This document shows positions 23,940 to 32,674 of a stretch of DNA of 64,000 nt, in pieces. Under the pieces are notes generated by a model. It did no database searches. It was given only the letters and a program-made list of their open reading frames with translations, and was not told the DNA's origin. The DNA is taken from assembly GCA_002335055.1 (NCBI GenBank), contig DDCH01000007.1, positions 12,978 through 76,977 of the forward strand, given 5' to 3'. The stretch comes from Sulfurimonas sp. UBA2011 (GTDB lineage Bacteria > Campylobacterota > Campylobacteria > Campylobacterales > Sulfurimonadaceae). A program made the position numbers and the translations under genes. Each line of letters starts with the position of its first letter. The first letter of the stretch is position 1.

Positions 23940-25730
23940 CTACACTAAACATTTTTTTACTTCTTTAACTATTTCTAAGTCCTCAGCAAAATCAAACCAT
24001 CTAAACTGATTTCCACTTTGACTCAATCCTTTGAGCAAATCTCCACTTTTTCTAAACTTCAAGTCTAAATTTGCTATGTCAAAGCCACTTTTCGTTTTTA
24101 CAAACTTATCTAAACGCTCAGAACTACTTTTGTTAGTATAGAGATAGCAGTAACCCTTCAAACCGGTTCGACTGACACGACCACGAAGTTGATGTAGGGT
24201 AGAGAGTCCAAGTCGCTCAGCACCAACTATGACAACAGTTGTAAGTCTCGGTAAAGAGATACCCACCTCAACAACAGTTGTACTAATTAAAACACTACCC
24301 TTCTCTCTAAAGTCTAGTAATACTTGTTCTTTTTCTTTATCTTTTCCATGAGTTACATACACATCGTTAAAGTTATTTTCCCAGTAAGCCCTTGCCTCTT
24401 CTATACTCTGGTAGTCTAAGACTTCACTCTGTGTTACAAGGGGGTAAACGATAAGAACTTGGTTGTTTTTTTGTATCTCTTCTCTTATATGCACCACTAA
24501 CTCTTTAAAATCATTCTTATGAATAACCTTAGAGTCTATATCTTTGGTAAAAGGTGTTGTAGTTATAAGACTCACATCTATATGTGCTGACTCTATCATC
24601 GCTAATGTTCTAGGAATCGGAGTTGCGGAAAACTGTAAGAAGTGAGGTTTTTTCTCACCTTCGCTTACAAGTTTTTCTAAAACACTTCTCTGCTTCGTTC
24701 CAAAACGATGTTGTTCATCCACCATCACTAAAGCAGCTTTAGGTAATTCTCTATAAAGTAAAGCATGAGTCCCTATAATAAAGTCATATTCACTTAAATC
24801 AGTTTTTTTAGTCTTGTTAGTTACTAGAGTTACACTCATCTCTGGCAAGAACTTTAAAGCCTCTTCATAGAGTTGTTGTGCCAGTATAGTTGTAGGAGCC
24901 ATCAAAATACTTTTAGCATCTCCTATCATATATGCTGATGCCAAAATAACCATAGTTTTACCAGACCCAACATCTCCAACTATCATGCGTTTAGAAGCGG
25001 TATCTTTAGTAAAATCATTTTGAATATCTTCTATAGTCTTTACTTGTTCCTCTGTCAATACAAAAGGTAAACTCTTTGCCCAAGTTTTATAAGCTGCTTT
25101 GAGACTCTTTATTGGTTTAAAATACCTGCGTTTCTCTTTTAAGAGTTTCATATATGAAAAGAGTTCTGTAAATTTTAATGCTTCTAAACTTTTTATGTCC
25201 AATTCATCTTGATCTAAAATCTCTGCATTTTCGAAATGTAAGCCTAAAAGAGTCTCTGCAATACTTTGAGGTATTCCCTCTTCTTCTAACTTTTCTACTG
25301 TTAGTTCTTTTTTTATTAAACGCCCCATAACATCAGTACGAAGTCCACACTTGTATTTTGCAACTATCTCACCAACCATAGAAATCTTTTTTGGCATACT
25401 TATACTACACTGCCCTTGCTTACACTCAATCATTCCATAGTAATTATCACGACTGCCTACACTAAACTGATGTATCATATATGGTCTAGGTCTAAAAATT
25501 ACACCTGTAATTGAGTGTCCAAAATTATGTACAAAAAAAGTTATCTGTATGGTGTTAGGTGCACGAAAGACCGACTCAACTGTGGCATCTATGAGTTGGT
25601 TTTTATGTTCTATTAGTTTATTTTTAAGTCTATAGTCTTCGTAGGAGTTGGGAATAAGTAGGGCTAGTTCAGTATAACTACTGATATCAAGTTTGGAAAA
25701 TTTTGTACTTACATCTTTGGAGAGTTTCAT
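23940..25730 (-). CDS. recG: ATP-dependent DNA helicase RecG
   Basis: RecG reverses stalled replication forks and branch-migrates junctions. The 596 residues are shorter than E. coli RecG (693) through a reduced N-terminal wedge domain, as is usual in Campylobacterota. The superfamily 2 motifs are clear: Walker A VGDVGSGKTMV near residue 250, MAPTTILAQQ, IGTHALL, the DEQH-box VDEQHRFGTKQR, QFSATPIPRTLA and VVEVGISLPRLTTVVI with HQLRGRVSRT. A 36-residue membrane protein gene ends 2 bp before its start. Confidence 0.96.
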   Translation of the reverse strand: MKLSKDVSTKFSKLDISSYTELALLIPNSYEDYRLKNKLIEHKNQLIDATVESVFRAPNTIQITFFVHNFGHSITGVIFRPRPYMIHQFSVGSRDNYYGMIECKQGQCSISMPKKISMVGEIVAKYKCGLRTDVMGRLIKKELTVEKLEEEGIPQSIAETLLGLHFENAEILDQDELDIKSLEALKFTELFSYMKLLKEKRRYFKPIKSLKAAYKTWAKSLPFVLTEEQVKTIEDIQNDFTKDTASKRMIVGDVGSGKTMVILASAYMIGDAKSILMAPTTILAQQLYEEALKFLPEMSVTLVTNKTKKTDLSEYDFIIGTHALLYRELPKAALVMVDEQHRFGTKQRSVLEKLVSEGEKKPHFLQFSATPIPRTLAMIESAHIDVSLITTTPFTKDIDSKVIHKNDFKELVVHIREEIQKNNQVLIVYPLVTQSEVLDYQSIEEARAYWENNFNDVYVTHGKDKEKEQVLLDFREKGSVLISTTVVEVGISLPRLTTVVIVGAERLGLSTLHQLRGRVSRTGLKGYCYLYTNKSSSERLDKFVKTKSGFDIANLDLKFRKSGDLLKGLSQSGNQFRWFDFAEDLEIVKEVKKCLV

Positions 25731-25732
25731 GC

Positions 25733-25843
25733 CTACTTACCGAGTTTCTTCTCTAGGCTTTTTATTCTCAAATGCATGTTAGTAACTATCAAGGTCACTG
25801 TAGCGATTATAACTATTACAAAAGTATCTGATATATTTTCCAT
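25733..25843 (-). CDS. 36-residue single-pass membrane protein upstream of recG
   Basis: ATG at 25843 is preceded by the ribosome site AAGGAA. The product is MENISDTFVIVI, a hydrophobic helix to about residue 21, then a basic tail ending LEKKLGK. The stop is 2 bp before recG ATG, so translation is probably coupled. The hydrophobic helix and basic tail suggest a small inner-membrane protein. Function unknown; too short for a family assignment by eye. Confidence 0.6.
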   Translation of the reverse strand: MENISDTFVIVIIATVTLIVTNMHLRIKSLEKKLGK

Positions 25844-25927
25844 GATTTTCCTTTTTGTCTTATAAGTATAAGAGAAAAAGGGGAAAACCTTCAAAAGCAT
25901 GGCAATCTGCAATACTTTTGCAGAAGA

Positions 25928-26812
25928 TTATCCGTTTACTCTTTTTACTCTTTCTGGCTCTTGGGCTTTGTATAACTCAGCACAGCCTTTTGAGAGTTCA
26001 CGAATTTTTAACATATAGTTTTGGCGTTCTGTTTGAGAAATAGCTTTTCTTGCATCAAGAACGTTAAAAACATTTGATACTTCCATGCATAAATCATATG
26101 CTGGAAGAGGAAGTCCAGCTTCAAGTACTCTTAAACACTCTGCACTTTTAGCATCAAACTCATGAAAAAGCATATCTGTATCTGCTACTTCAAAGTTGTA
26201 CTTTGAGAACTCTATTTCAGTCTCTTTATGTACATCTCTGTAGTAAGTTTTATTTCCATTTTTGTCTTCATTCCAGACTATATCAAAGATAGTATCCACA
26301 CCTTGTAAGTACATAGCTAAACGCTCAGTTCCGTATGTGATTTCAACGGCTACAGGATTACACTCTATCCCACCAACTTGTTGAAAGTAAGTAAACTGTG
26401 TCACCTCCATACCGTTCAGCCATACTTCCCAACCAAGACCCCAAGCACCAAGTGTTGGAGATTCCCAGTTGTCTTCGATAAAACGGATATCATGCTTAGA
26501 CACATCAAGTCCTAAAAATTCTAAAGACTTTAGATATAACTCTTGAATATTGTCTGGACTTGGTTTAATAAGAGCTTGGAACTGATAGTATGAACCAAGA
26601 CGATTGGGGTTCTCGCCATAACGTCCATCAGTTGGACGACGACAAGGTGCAACATAAGCAGTCGACCAAGGAGTAGAATCGAGTGAACGAAGAAAAGTAG
26701 CAGGATGAAATGTTCCTGCACCTGAGGGGATATCATAAGGCTGTACTATATTACACCCTTCATTCATCCAAAATTCTTGTAGTTTTAGAAGCATTGTGCT
26801 AAAAGTTATCAT
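25928..26812 (-). CDS. glyQ: Glycyl-tRNA synthetase alpha subunit
   Basis: The alpha chain of the bacterial tetrameric glycyl-tRNA synthetase activates glycine with ATP; the beta chain (glyS) is not in the window. The 294 residues match: FWMNEGCNIVQPYDIPSGAGTFHPATFLR (class II motif 1 and 2 region), APCRRPTDGRYGENPNRL, YYQFQALIKPSP and the block GLGWEVWLNGMEVTQFTYFQQ. The gene belongs to the same neighbourhood as DUF3972, purE, U32 and cheZ, as in Campylobacter. Confidence 0.97.
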   Translation of the reverse strand: MITFSTMLLKLQEFWMNEGCNIVQPYDIPSGAGTFHPATFLRSLDSTPWSTAYVAPCRRPTDGRYGENPNRLGSYYQFQALIKPSPDNIQELYLKSLEFLGLDVSKHDIRFIEDNWESPTLGAWGLGWEVWLNGMEVTQFTYFQQVGGIECNPVAVEITYGTERLAMYLQGVDTIFDIVWNEDKNGNKTYYRDVHKETEIEFSKYNFEVADTDMLFHEFDAKSAECLRVLEAGLPLPAYDLCMEVSNVFNVLDARKAISQTERQNYMLKIRELSKGCAELYKAQEPERVKRVNG

Positions 26813-26861
26813 ACTTTCTCTCTTATAAAAAATTACGAAATTATAGCTTATATCTTAGTTA

Positions 26862-27680
26862 CTAGAACTTAAATACAACTCCAATCTTTGCATACTGGTT
26901 ATTTGCAGTAGAGTCAGGCTCTAGAAATAATTTACTTGAATCAGAATCAAGTCTTTGAACATTTGATTTTTCTATGATTTGATGTTCGTAAACATATTCT
27001 ACAAAAAAGTGTACCTTTTTATTTAGCTCATACTTTAATGGTATTTTTAATTTTGCTATATTTGCCGAACCTAATTTAAAGTCTGAAGAAAATCCTGTAG
27101 CCGACATTTTGGGATTTATCCCATACTGATACTCAGCTAAAGCAGCGATAGATAATGCTCTCAATTTATAAGTTAGTTTGACTCGTGGTCGAACAGAATA
27201 CCAATAATAGACCTCAACTTGAGAAGCCGAAAGTATTCTCTCCCACGAGCGATGCCCTAAGGCCAACCCATACCCAATATCTAGACTATCATTAATAGAA
27301 TGAGTATACATATAATAAGCTGATAAATCAGAGATAGAGTTTTGAGTTGTAGATTGATGACATCCATAAGTCTTACAGTTAGCATCATTAATTAAAGAAC
27401 CTACATATTGAGTACTACCCCCTAAAAATAGCATCTCTATACCGAGTTGTGCATAATTATCATTTTCGTATACACGTGTATAATCCAAAATAAACTCAGA
27501 ACCTATAATATCATTCAAGTTAGATTCTTCACTATCAAGAATTACACCATTATCCTTATACTCTCTATAATCCATACTCATACCGACTAGTGCTACTGAT
27601 AATGATAATGTATCCTCTTTTGCTACAAGTGAACTACTAGTAAAAAATAATAATATAAAAATTAAGAGAGATTTTTTTAT
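26862..27680 (-). CDS. Predicted outer-membrane beta-barrel protein; no standard start codon
   Basis: The first ATG in the frame (27581) would give 239 residues without a signal peptide. The frame stays open another 33 codons upstream to AUA at 27680-27678. Those codons encode a normal signal peptide (KKSLLIFILLFFTSSSLVA, then KED), and AAAGGA lies 6 bp before the AUA, next to the stop of the DUF89 gene. No ATG, GTG or TTG occurs in that stretch. The mature part has alternating strands ending in KIGVVFKF, typical of barrel proteins. Either AUA initiates, or the gene lost its start by one base and is silent. Family not recognised. Confidence 0.6.
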   Translation of the reverse strand: MKKSLLIFILLFFTSSSLVAKEDTLSLSVALVGMSMDYREYKDNGVILDSEESNLNDIIGSEFILDYTRVYENDNYAQLGIEMLFLGGSTQYVGSLINDANCKTYGCHQSTTQNSISDLSAYYMYTHSINDSLDIGYGLALGHRSWERILSASQVEVYYWYSVRPRVKLTYKLRALSIAALAEYQYGINPKMSATGFSSDFKLGSANIAKLKIPLKYELNKKVHFFVEYVYEHQIIEKSNVQRLDSDSSKLFLEPDSTANNQYAKIGVVFKF

Positions 27681-27683
27681 GAC

Positions 27684-28544
27684 CTATCCTTTTTCTTTAC
27701 AGATGATATCGCCAATAGTTTTACCAAGAGAATTTGCCACAACATCACATTTTACTTTTAATAAAAAGAATATATTATCGCGTTTAGACTCGTTTAAACA
27801 CTCATAATTCCCCATACCCTTACTTATCACCACATCAACTTTATCAAAAAGCTTTTGTGAATACTCATTTGCACGAGTATAAGCAAATCCTGGAGTATTG
27901 ACTCCACTATCCACAAGATTACAAAGTTTATCAAAACCTGCCTCTTTTGCTTCTTTCATCGTTACATCATTAATGATAGGATTTCCCCTAACCATGTATG
28001 AGTACTCAGCACTCGGGTAAAGTTCTTGTAAAACTTCTATAAAAAGATAGTCAAAAATATGTTCTCCAACATTATCGCCAATAACTAAAATAGTTTTTGC
28101 CTTGGCTAGTTCTGTTTGCATTACCATAAAGTCATTATGTGCGAACTCAGTATCAAATACTTTGACTAACTCTTCTTCTAGGTCAAATTCAACAGCTGCT
28201 GCTAAATCTATAACATTTCCAGCAACTGCTATTTTTGTTGCAGTCAGAAGTTTATCTTTACTAAATTTCAGTTTCTCTTTTAAGGCAGGAACAAGTGCTG
28301 CTGCTTTTTTAGTAGAGAGCTCTTTTATCTCATCATAAAGATCAGTTTTATTTGCAATTTCTGCCATTTTTTCGTATACATCTGCAGCTATTTCAGGGGG
28401 ATTATTACTAAAGGAAAAGTCTTTACTCATTTTTGTTACTTGAGAGAGGAGTTCTTCTTTTACATCTTCTTGTGCACCTATAGCATTGGCAACTTTAACA
28501 CTTTGGTTGATTATACAGGCAACACATTCTTTATCAATTAACAT
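27684..28544 (-). CDS. DUF89 family protein (damage-control phosphatase type)
   Basis: A 286-residue cytoplasmic protein with the DUF89/ARMT1-like pattern: the N-terminal CVACIINQ, then GDNVGEHIFDYLFIEVL (metal-binding D-N pair), VRGNPIINDVTMKEA, DSGVNTPG and SKGMGNYE. This family uses a divalent metal to remove phosphate from damaged or excess sugar phosphates; the substrate here is unknown. The barrel protein gene follows 3 bp after its stop. Confidence 0.82.
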   Translation of the reverse strand: MLIDKECVACIINQSVKVANAIGAQEDVKEELLSQVTKMSKDFSFSNNPPEIAADVYEKMAEIANKTDLYDEIKELSTKKAAALVPALKEKLKFSKDKLLTATKIAVAGNVIDLAAAVEFDLEEELVKVFDTEFAHNDFMVMQTELAKAKTILVIGDNVGEHIFDYLFIEVLQELYPSAEYSYMVRGNPIINDVTMKEAKEAGFDKLCNLVDSGVNTPGFAYTRANEYSQKLFDKVDVVISKGMGNYECLNESKRDNIFFLLKVKCDVVANSLGKTIGDIICKEKG

Positions 28545-28577
28545 TATTTATCTCTTATTAAATATATTTGAAAACTT

Positions 28578-28594
28578 TAGGGTATTAGTCCCTA
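28578..28594. repeat. Short palindrome similar to 1355-1370
   Basis: TAGGG and CCCTA flank a seven-base centre that still contains TAGT, so the element reads as a degenerate copy of the AGGGACT-AA-AGTCCCT palindrome near 1355. It lies in the 50-bp gap between the DUF3972-like gene stop and the DUF89 gene start. Confidence 0.4.
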
Positions 28595-29068
28595 CTATGA
28601 TGTATGCTCATCTATGGCTTTGTTCCACATGAGTTTATATTTTCTTCGCATAAACTCTACTTCTTGTTGAGAAAGTTTGAATTGTTCTGTTAATGCTGCG
28701 ATTGTTTTTCTATCTTCATCGTAAAGTTCTTGAAGTGATCCAAGCGCTTCACGGAGAAACTCATTTTCAACTTTTACAGCTTTAATTGTTTCATCTTTTG
28801 CATCAAGAACTTTTTCATGAAGATTTATAATAGTTCCAATAGTTTTTTCAATAAACGCAGGTTGGACTACCATCTCATGAGTATTTCGCTCTGAAAGTTC
28901 TGCAAGTTTTGCAGGAACTATCACTTCAGTAGTCCCTTTAGTCGGGTCAATATATCTAAGTCCATCTTCAACTTTTACAGTAAGCTTTCCCCGCTCACAT
29001 AAGTCATCAATAGCAGATATATCTAAACCAGTTAACTCACAATACTCTTCGTCACTCATCCATGTCAT
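28595..29068 (-). CDS. DUF3972-like hypothetical protein
   Basis: A 157-residue cytoplasmic protein with MerR/excisionase-like helix-turn-helix features at the N-terminus (MSDEEYCELTGLDISAIDDLCERG) and a long coiled coil from about residue 75 to 150. It sits between purE and the DUF89/glyQ side, the position of the DUF3972 gene (Cj0703) in Campylobacter jejuni. The position and coiled-coil layout support the name. Biological role unknown. Confidence 0.7.
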   Translation of the reverse strand: MTWMSDEEYCELTGLDISAIDDLCERGKLTVKVEDGLRYIDPTKGTTEVIVPAKLAELSERNTHEMVVQPAFIEKTIGTIINLHEKVLDAKDETIKAVKVENEFLREALGSLQELYDEDRKTIAALTEQFKLSQQEVEFMRRKYKLMWNKAIDEHTS

Positions 29069-29077
29069 CTAAGTTCC

Positions 29078-29575
29078 TTATGTAATAATGGTCTCTATTT
29101 CTAATGAATCCATCTCAACTTTTTTTTCTTTTGCAATTCTATCTTCTTTGAGTTTAATCGATAACTCTTCATTGTTCAGAGCTAAAATTTGCATCGCAAG
29201 AAACGCAGAGTTAATTGCACCCGCTTTTCCTATAGCTACTGTAGCAACTGGCATTCCAGCTGGCATTTGAACAGTTGAGAGTAAGGCATCTATTCCCGCA
29301 AGTGCTGAAGCTGACATTGGTACTCCAATGATGGGTTTAACTGTCTTAGAACTTAGTACTCCTGCTAGGTGAGCCGCCATACCTGAAGCCGCTATAAACA
29401 CCTGTGCACCTTTAGCCTCTGCATCTTCAATATACTTCAATGTTCGAGTACGAGAACGATGAGCAGAAGAGACAATAAGTTCGTAGTTAACACTAAAGGC
29501 TTCAAATGTATCTGAACATGCTTTCATCACAGCATAATCACTCTTAGAGCCTAGGACAATTGACACAAACTTCAT
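29078..29575 (-). CDS. purE: N5-carboxyaminoimidazole ribonucleotide mutase
   Basis: PurE moves the carboxyl group of N5-CAIR to make CAIR in purine synthesis. The 165 residues begin with FVSIVLGSKSDYAVMKA, the class I PurE signature SGSDxD in slightly altered form (GSKSDY), followed by VSSAHRSRTRT, IAASGMAAHLAGVLS and PIIGVPMSASALAGIDALLS. The start overlaps the U32 gene stop by 4 bp. Confidence 0.95.
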   Translation of the reverse strand: MKFVSIVLGSKSDYAVMKACSDTFEAFSVNYELIVSSAHRSRTRTLKYIEDAEAKGAQVFIAASGMAAHLAGVLSSKTVKPIIGVPMSASALAGIDALLSTVQMPAGMPVATVAIGKAGAINSAFLAMQILALNNEELSIKLKEDRIAKEKKVEMDSLEIETIIT

Positions 29576-30864
29576 CGAGGGTTTGTCCCCATTGCTAAGT
29601 TAGACGGTACTCTAAAAAATGTAAATGCAGGAAAACTTGTTGGCAGAATGATTTCATTTGTGTTTCCACTATGAATAGCCTCATACAGTTTTCCTTTATC
29701 AGTTTTAATCTGTTTGAGTTTCATGTAAAATCTTCCATCTTTTTCATACGTTGTACCTATCTCATTATCTACTATAGCTACATTACTGCCCATAGGAAAA
29801 ACAACTTCCATCTCATCATTTGGTTCAGTTTTAAACTTACATAAAAAGTGTGTTCCCGCAGGGTTAACAACACCACTTACTTGGTGTGTTCCTAGTTGCA
29901 TAGAAAAATCAAGACTTTGCGTATCATTTCTCTCAAATGGACGAGAAACTAAATATGCATCTGTATAACCACGGTTTTGAAGTGATTGAAGTTCATACTG
30001 GTACTTATCTTCATTAAATTCACCCGCATAATAGTCATCAATTGACATTCTATATGCTTTGGCAGTTGTGGCAGCATAGTAAGCCGTTTTTGTACGACCT
30101 TCAACTTTAACACTATCAACAACACCAGCATCTAAAATCTCTTTCATATGTGAAGCAAGATTAAGGTCTTTCGCATTCATTATATATGTTCCAAGACCCT
30201 CTTCTTCTTCTAAACGAAAGAGTGTTCCTGTATCAGGATTTGCAGCATATATTTCATACTCAAAACGGCAATCATTTGCACAACTTCCACGGTTAGGTAC
30301 GCGACCAGATTGAAGTGTAGAGATTAAACAACGTCCACTATATGCAAAACACATACTTCCATGAACAAAAACTTCTAACTCTAGGGTTGGAAGTTCTTTT
30401 TTTATAGCTACTAAATCTTTAAGACTTATTTCTCTAGCTGTAATTATACGAGTTGCACCCATTTCATGGTAAATCTGTGCATCAAGAACATTCATAACAT
30501 TTGCTTGTGTTGAAAGATGAAGAGGCATATCTGGAACAAGGTCATGACAAAGTTTTAAAACACCAGGCGTTGCTACGATAAAAGCATCTGGGTTTAAAGC
30601 GCCCATCGCTACTATATGTTTTCTCAAAAGTGCTAATTGAGAGTTAAATGGAAAACCGTTTATAGTTACATAAACCTTTTTACCTCTTTCATGGGCATAT
30701 TTTATGCCCTCAGCAAAATCTTCCATACTAAACTCTTTTCCAGAGCGAATACGAAGTGAAAAGTGACTCACACCACCATAAACAGCGTCAGCACCAAAAT
30801 CTAGTGCTATTTTTAATTTTTCCAGTGATCCTGCTGGAGACAGTAGTTCTACTTTTTTACTCAT
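29572..30864 (-). CDS. U32 family protein (TrhP/YegQ-like tRNA hydroxylation protein)
   Basis: U32 family members of this type act in tRNA U34 hydroxylation (TrhP/YegQ) rather than proteolysis. The 430 residues start with ELLSPAGSLEKLKIALDFGADAVYGG. The U32 signature region follows, with EVFVHGSMCFAYSGRCLIS and GSCANDCRFEYE (iron-sulfur-type cysteines), then the DAKDLN-like NAKDLNLASHM and KVEGRTKT. The order cheZ, U32, purE matches Campylobacter (Cj0700-Cj0702). Confidence 0.85.
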   Translation of the reverse strand: MSKKVELLSPAGSLEKLKIALDFGADAVYGGVSHFSLRIRSGKEFSMEDFAEGIKYAHERGKKVYVTINGFPFNSQLALLRKHIVAMGALNPDAFIVATPGVLKLCHDLVPDMPLHLSTQANVMNVLDAQIYHEMGATRIITAREISLKDLVAIKKELPTLELEVFVHGSMCFAYSGRCLISTLQSGRVPNRGSCANDCRFEYEIYAANPDTGTLFRLEEEEGLGTYIMNAKDLNLASHMKEILDAGVVDSVKVEGRTKTAYYAATTAKAYRMSIDDYYAGEFNEDKYQYELQSLQNRGYTDAYLVSRPFERNDTQSLDFSMQLGTHQVSGVVNPAGTHFLCKFKTEPNDEMEVVFPMGSNVAIVDNEIGTTYEKDGRFYMKLKQIKTDKGKLYEAIHSGNTNEIILPTSFPAFTFFRVPSNLAMGTNPR

Positions 30865-31397
30865 TATTTACCAAACTGTGCAAGTAATGCTTCGATGTCA
30901 TCATCAGAAGCAATGTCGTTATGTGTATCGCCAACAATATGTTGTGCAGATGATACACGTTTATCATCATCTATTTTACCCTCAAAAAGAGTGTTCATGT
31001 ACTTCGAAAGTGCACGCATCACATTTATAACACGCTCTATTTTTTGGCGGTGAATATCTTGGTACTGCATAATGCCCATAACATTTACTATGTCATCACC
31101 ACTATCTTGCATAGTTTCTATAATAGTTTGTGCCGCGATTAGTGCCTCCTCATTTTGTTCCAAACTAGTCAAAAATACAGCTACATCTGGAAATTTTTGT
31201 GTTAATGTTTTAAAAAGCTCTATATTACTTGTAAGTGTGTCTATAGTCTTGTTAGCATCTTTTTCTTTTTCCATAAGTTCATTACTAATATTTTCAATAA
31301 TGTCAAAAATTTCGCCTGCTTTTGAATCCACCTCTTCTTTTAATTCATTTAAATCAACCTCTCCACCCATTAAAGCATCTAGTTCTTCTTGTGTCAT
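30864..31397 (-). CDS. cheZ: CheZ-like chemotaxis phosphatase
   Basis: CheZ removes phosphate from CheY to reset the flagellar signal. The frame is open further upstream, but ATG at 31397 (MTQEELDALMGG, preceded by GGAGAGAG) fits the family start; it gives 177 residues. The central four-helix pattern contains QYQDIHRQKIERV with D114 and Q118, the catalytic D-xxx-Q of CheZ. The C-terminus DDIEALLAQFGK is the CheY-binding tail. This corresponds to the remote CheZ of Helicobacter (HP0170) and Campylobacter (Cj0700). Confidence 0.85.
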   Translation of the reverse strand: MTQEELDALMGGEVDLNELKEEVDSKAGEIFDIIENISNELMEKEKDANKTIDTLTSNIELFKTLTQKFPDVAVFLTSLEQNEEALIAAQTIIETMQDSGDDIVNVMGIMQYQDIHRQKIERVINVMRALSKYMNTLFEGKIDDDKRVSSAQHIVGDTHNDIASDDDIEALLAQFGK

Positions 31398-31480
31398 TTT
31401 CTCTCTCTCCGAGGTCAAATTGTATATATTTATTAAATTAACACTATAATAGCATAAAATATATAAATACGAGAATACAA

Positions 31481-32260
31481 ATGATAGTTGATATGCACAA
31501 CCATACACCATTATGTAATCATGCCCAGGGCACTATACAAGAGTATGTTTTATCCGCAATAAAGGCTAAAACAGAGTTCTTTGGCTTCTCAGATCATGCG
31601 CCTATGGACTTTGACCCAAAGTATAGAATGAAATTTGAAGATATGCAAAAATATGAAAAAGATGTTTTAGATGCTCAAAAAAAGTATGCTAAAGAGATAC
31701 AAGTTCTTCTAGGTTATGAGGTTGATTACCTCCCTGGTCATATGGATAAAAGAGTTTTAAATGCAGATGTAGATTACCTTATTGGCAGTATTCACTTTTT
31801 AGAGGGTTGGGGTTTTGATAATCCCGAATTTATAGGAAAGTGGGAAGAGCAAAATATAGACGAAATATGGCAAAAATACTTTAACACCATCGCCCATATG
31901 GCACAAACTAAACTTTTTGATATTGTCGGACATTTAGACCTCATCAAAGTTTTTAAATTTATGCCAAAATCTGACATAGTCAAGATGGCAACTCCTGCAC
32001 TTATCGCTATAAAAGAGTCCGGTATGGTTTTAGAGCTAAATGTTGCAGGATATAGAAAAAAAACACAAGAGCCCTATCCTTCTAAAGCACTTTTACAAAA
32101 GGCGTATGCATTAAATATTCCTATCACTTTTTCCTCTGATGCACATTCACCAGAACAAGTTGCAATGTACAACGATGAGATTGTAGCACTTGCAAAAGAG
32201 GTCGGTTATACTAAATGTTCTTACTTTATCAAGCGTAAAGAGTATTCTGTATCTTTTTAA
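31481..32260 (+). CDS. PHP-family phosphatase (histidinol-phosphatase HisJ type)
   Basis: A 259-residue metal-dependent phosphatase of the PHP family. Metal ligands are visible: HNH at H6 and H8, the SDH (DHAPMD) segment, GYEVDYLPG, GSIHFLEGW, VGHLDLIKVF and the SSDAHSPEQV segment near the end. The best match in layout is HisJ/HisK-type histidinol-phosphatase, step eight of histidine synthesis; other PHP phosphatases cannot be excluded. The gene diverges from cheZ: its ATG lies 84 bp upstream of the cheZ ATG on the opposite strand. Confidence 0.78.
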   Translation: MIVDMHNHTPLCNHAQGTIQEYVLSAIKAKTEFFGFSDHAPMDFDPKYRMKFEDMQKYEKDVLDAQKKYAKEIQVLLGYEVDYLPGHMDKRVLNADVDYLIGSIHFLEGWGFDNPEFIGKWEEQNIDEIWQKYFNTIAHMAQTKLFDIVGHLDLIKVFKFMPKSDIVKMATPALIAIKESGMVLELNVAGYRKKTQEPYPSKALLQKAYALNIPITFSSDAHSPEQVAMYNDEIVALAKEVGYTKCSYFIKRKEYSVSF

Positions 32261-32298
32261 ATTTATTTAAAGTAAAGATATAATTTACTAATACATTG

Positions 32299-32304
32299 TA
32301 TAAT
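32299..32304 (+). promoter_or_regulatory. Probable -10 box for trxA
   Basis: TATAAT preceded by TTG, about 32 bp before the trxA start codon. The ribosome site AAAGGA follows. The -35 region is not well defined. Confidence 0.45.
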
Positions 32305-32335
32305 GCTTTAAAATATTAAAATAAAGGATTTACAA

Positions 32336-32656
32336 ATGGGTAAATATATAGAATTAACTGGTGCAGATTTCGAAGCAACACTTTCAGAAGGTGTATCTTT
32401 AGTTGACTTTTGGGCTCCATGGTGTGGACCTTGTCGTATGATCGCTCCTGTAATCGAAGAATTAGCAGAAGATTTTGATGGTAAAGCAAAAATTTGTAAA
32501 GTTAACACAGATGAAGAGCAAGAAATTGCTGTTAAATTTGGTATTCGTTCTATTCCAACTATCATGTTCTTTAAAGATGGCGAGATGGTTGACCAAGTTG
32601 TTGGTGCACAAAGTAAACAAGCTTTAGCTGACAAAATCAACGGTCTTTTAGGATAA
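32336..32656 (+). CDS. trxA: Thioredoxin
   Basis: The 106 residues are a single thioredoxin fold with the active site WCGPC (C30 and C33) and the cis-proline segment RSIPTIMFF. It reduces cytoplasmic protein disulfides and is recharged by TrxB, whose gene lies 511 bp downstream past one small membrane protein gene. The three genes appear to form one transcript. Confidence 0.97.
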   Translation: MGKYIELTGADFEATLSEGVSLVDFWAPWCGPCRMIAPVIEELAEDFDGKAKICKVNTDEEQEIAVKFGIRSIPTIMFFKDGEMVDQVVGAQSKQALADKINGLLG

Positions 32657-32674
32657 TCTCCCAAGGACTTTACC

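Noticed and set aside
31072..31449. Plus-strand open frame opposite cheZ
   Set aside because: Serine- and isoleucine-rich translation is the mirror of the helical cheZ gene; no independent support.
32308..32664. Minus-strand frame opposite trxA
   Set aside because: Complete overlap with trxA, a certain gene; the translation has no recognised features.
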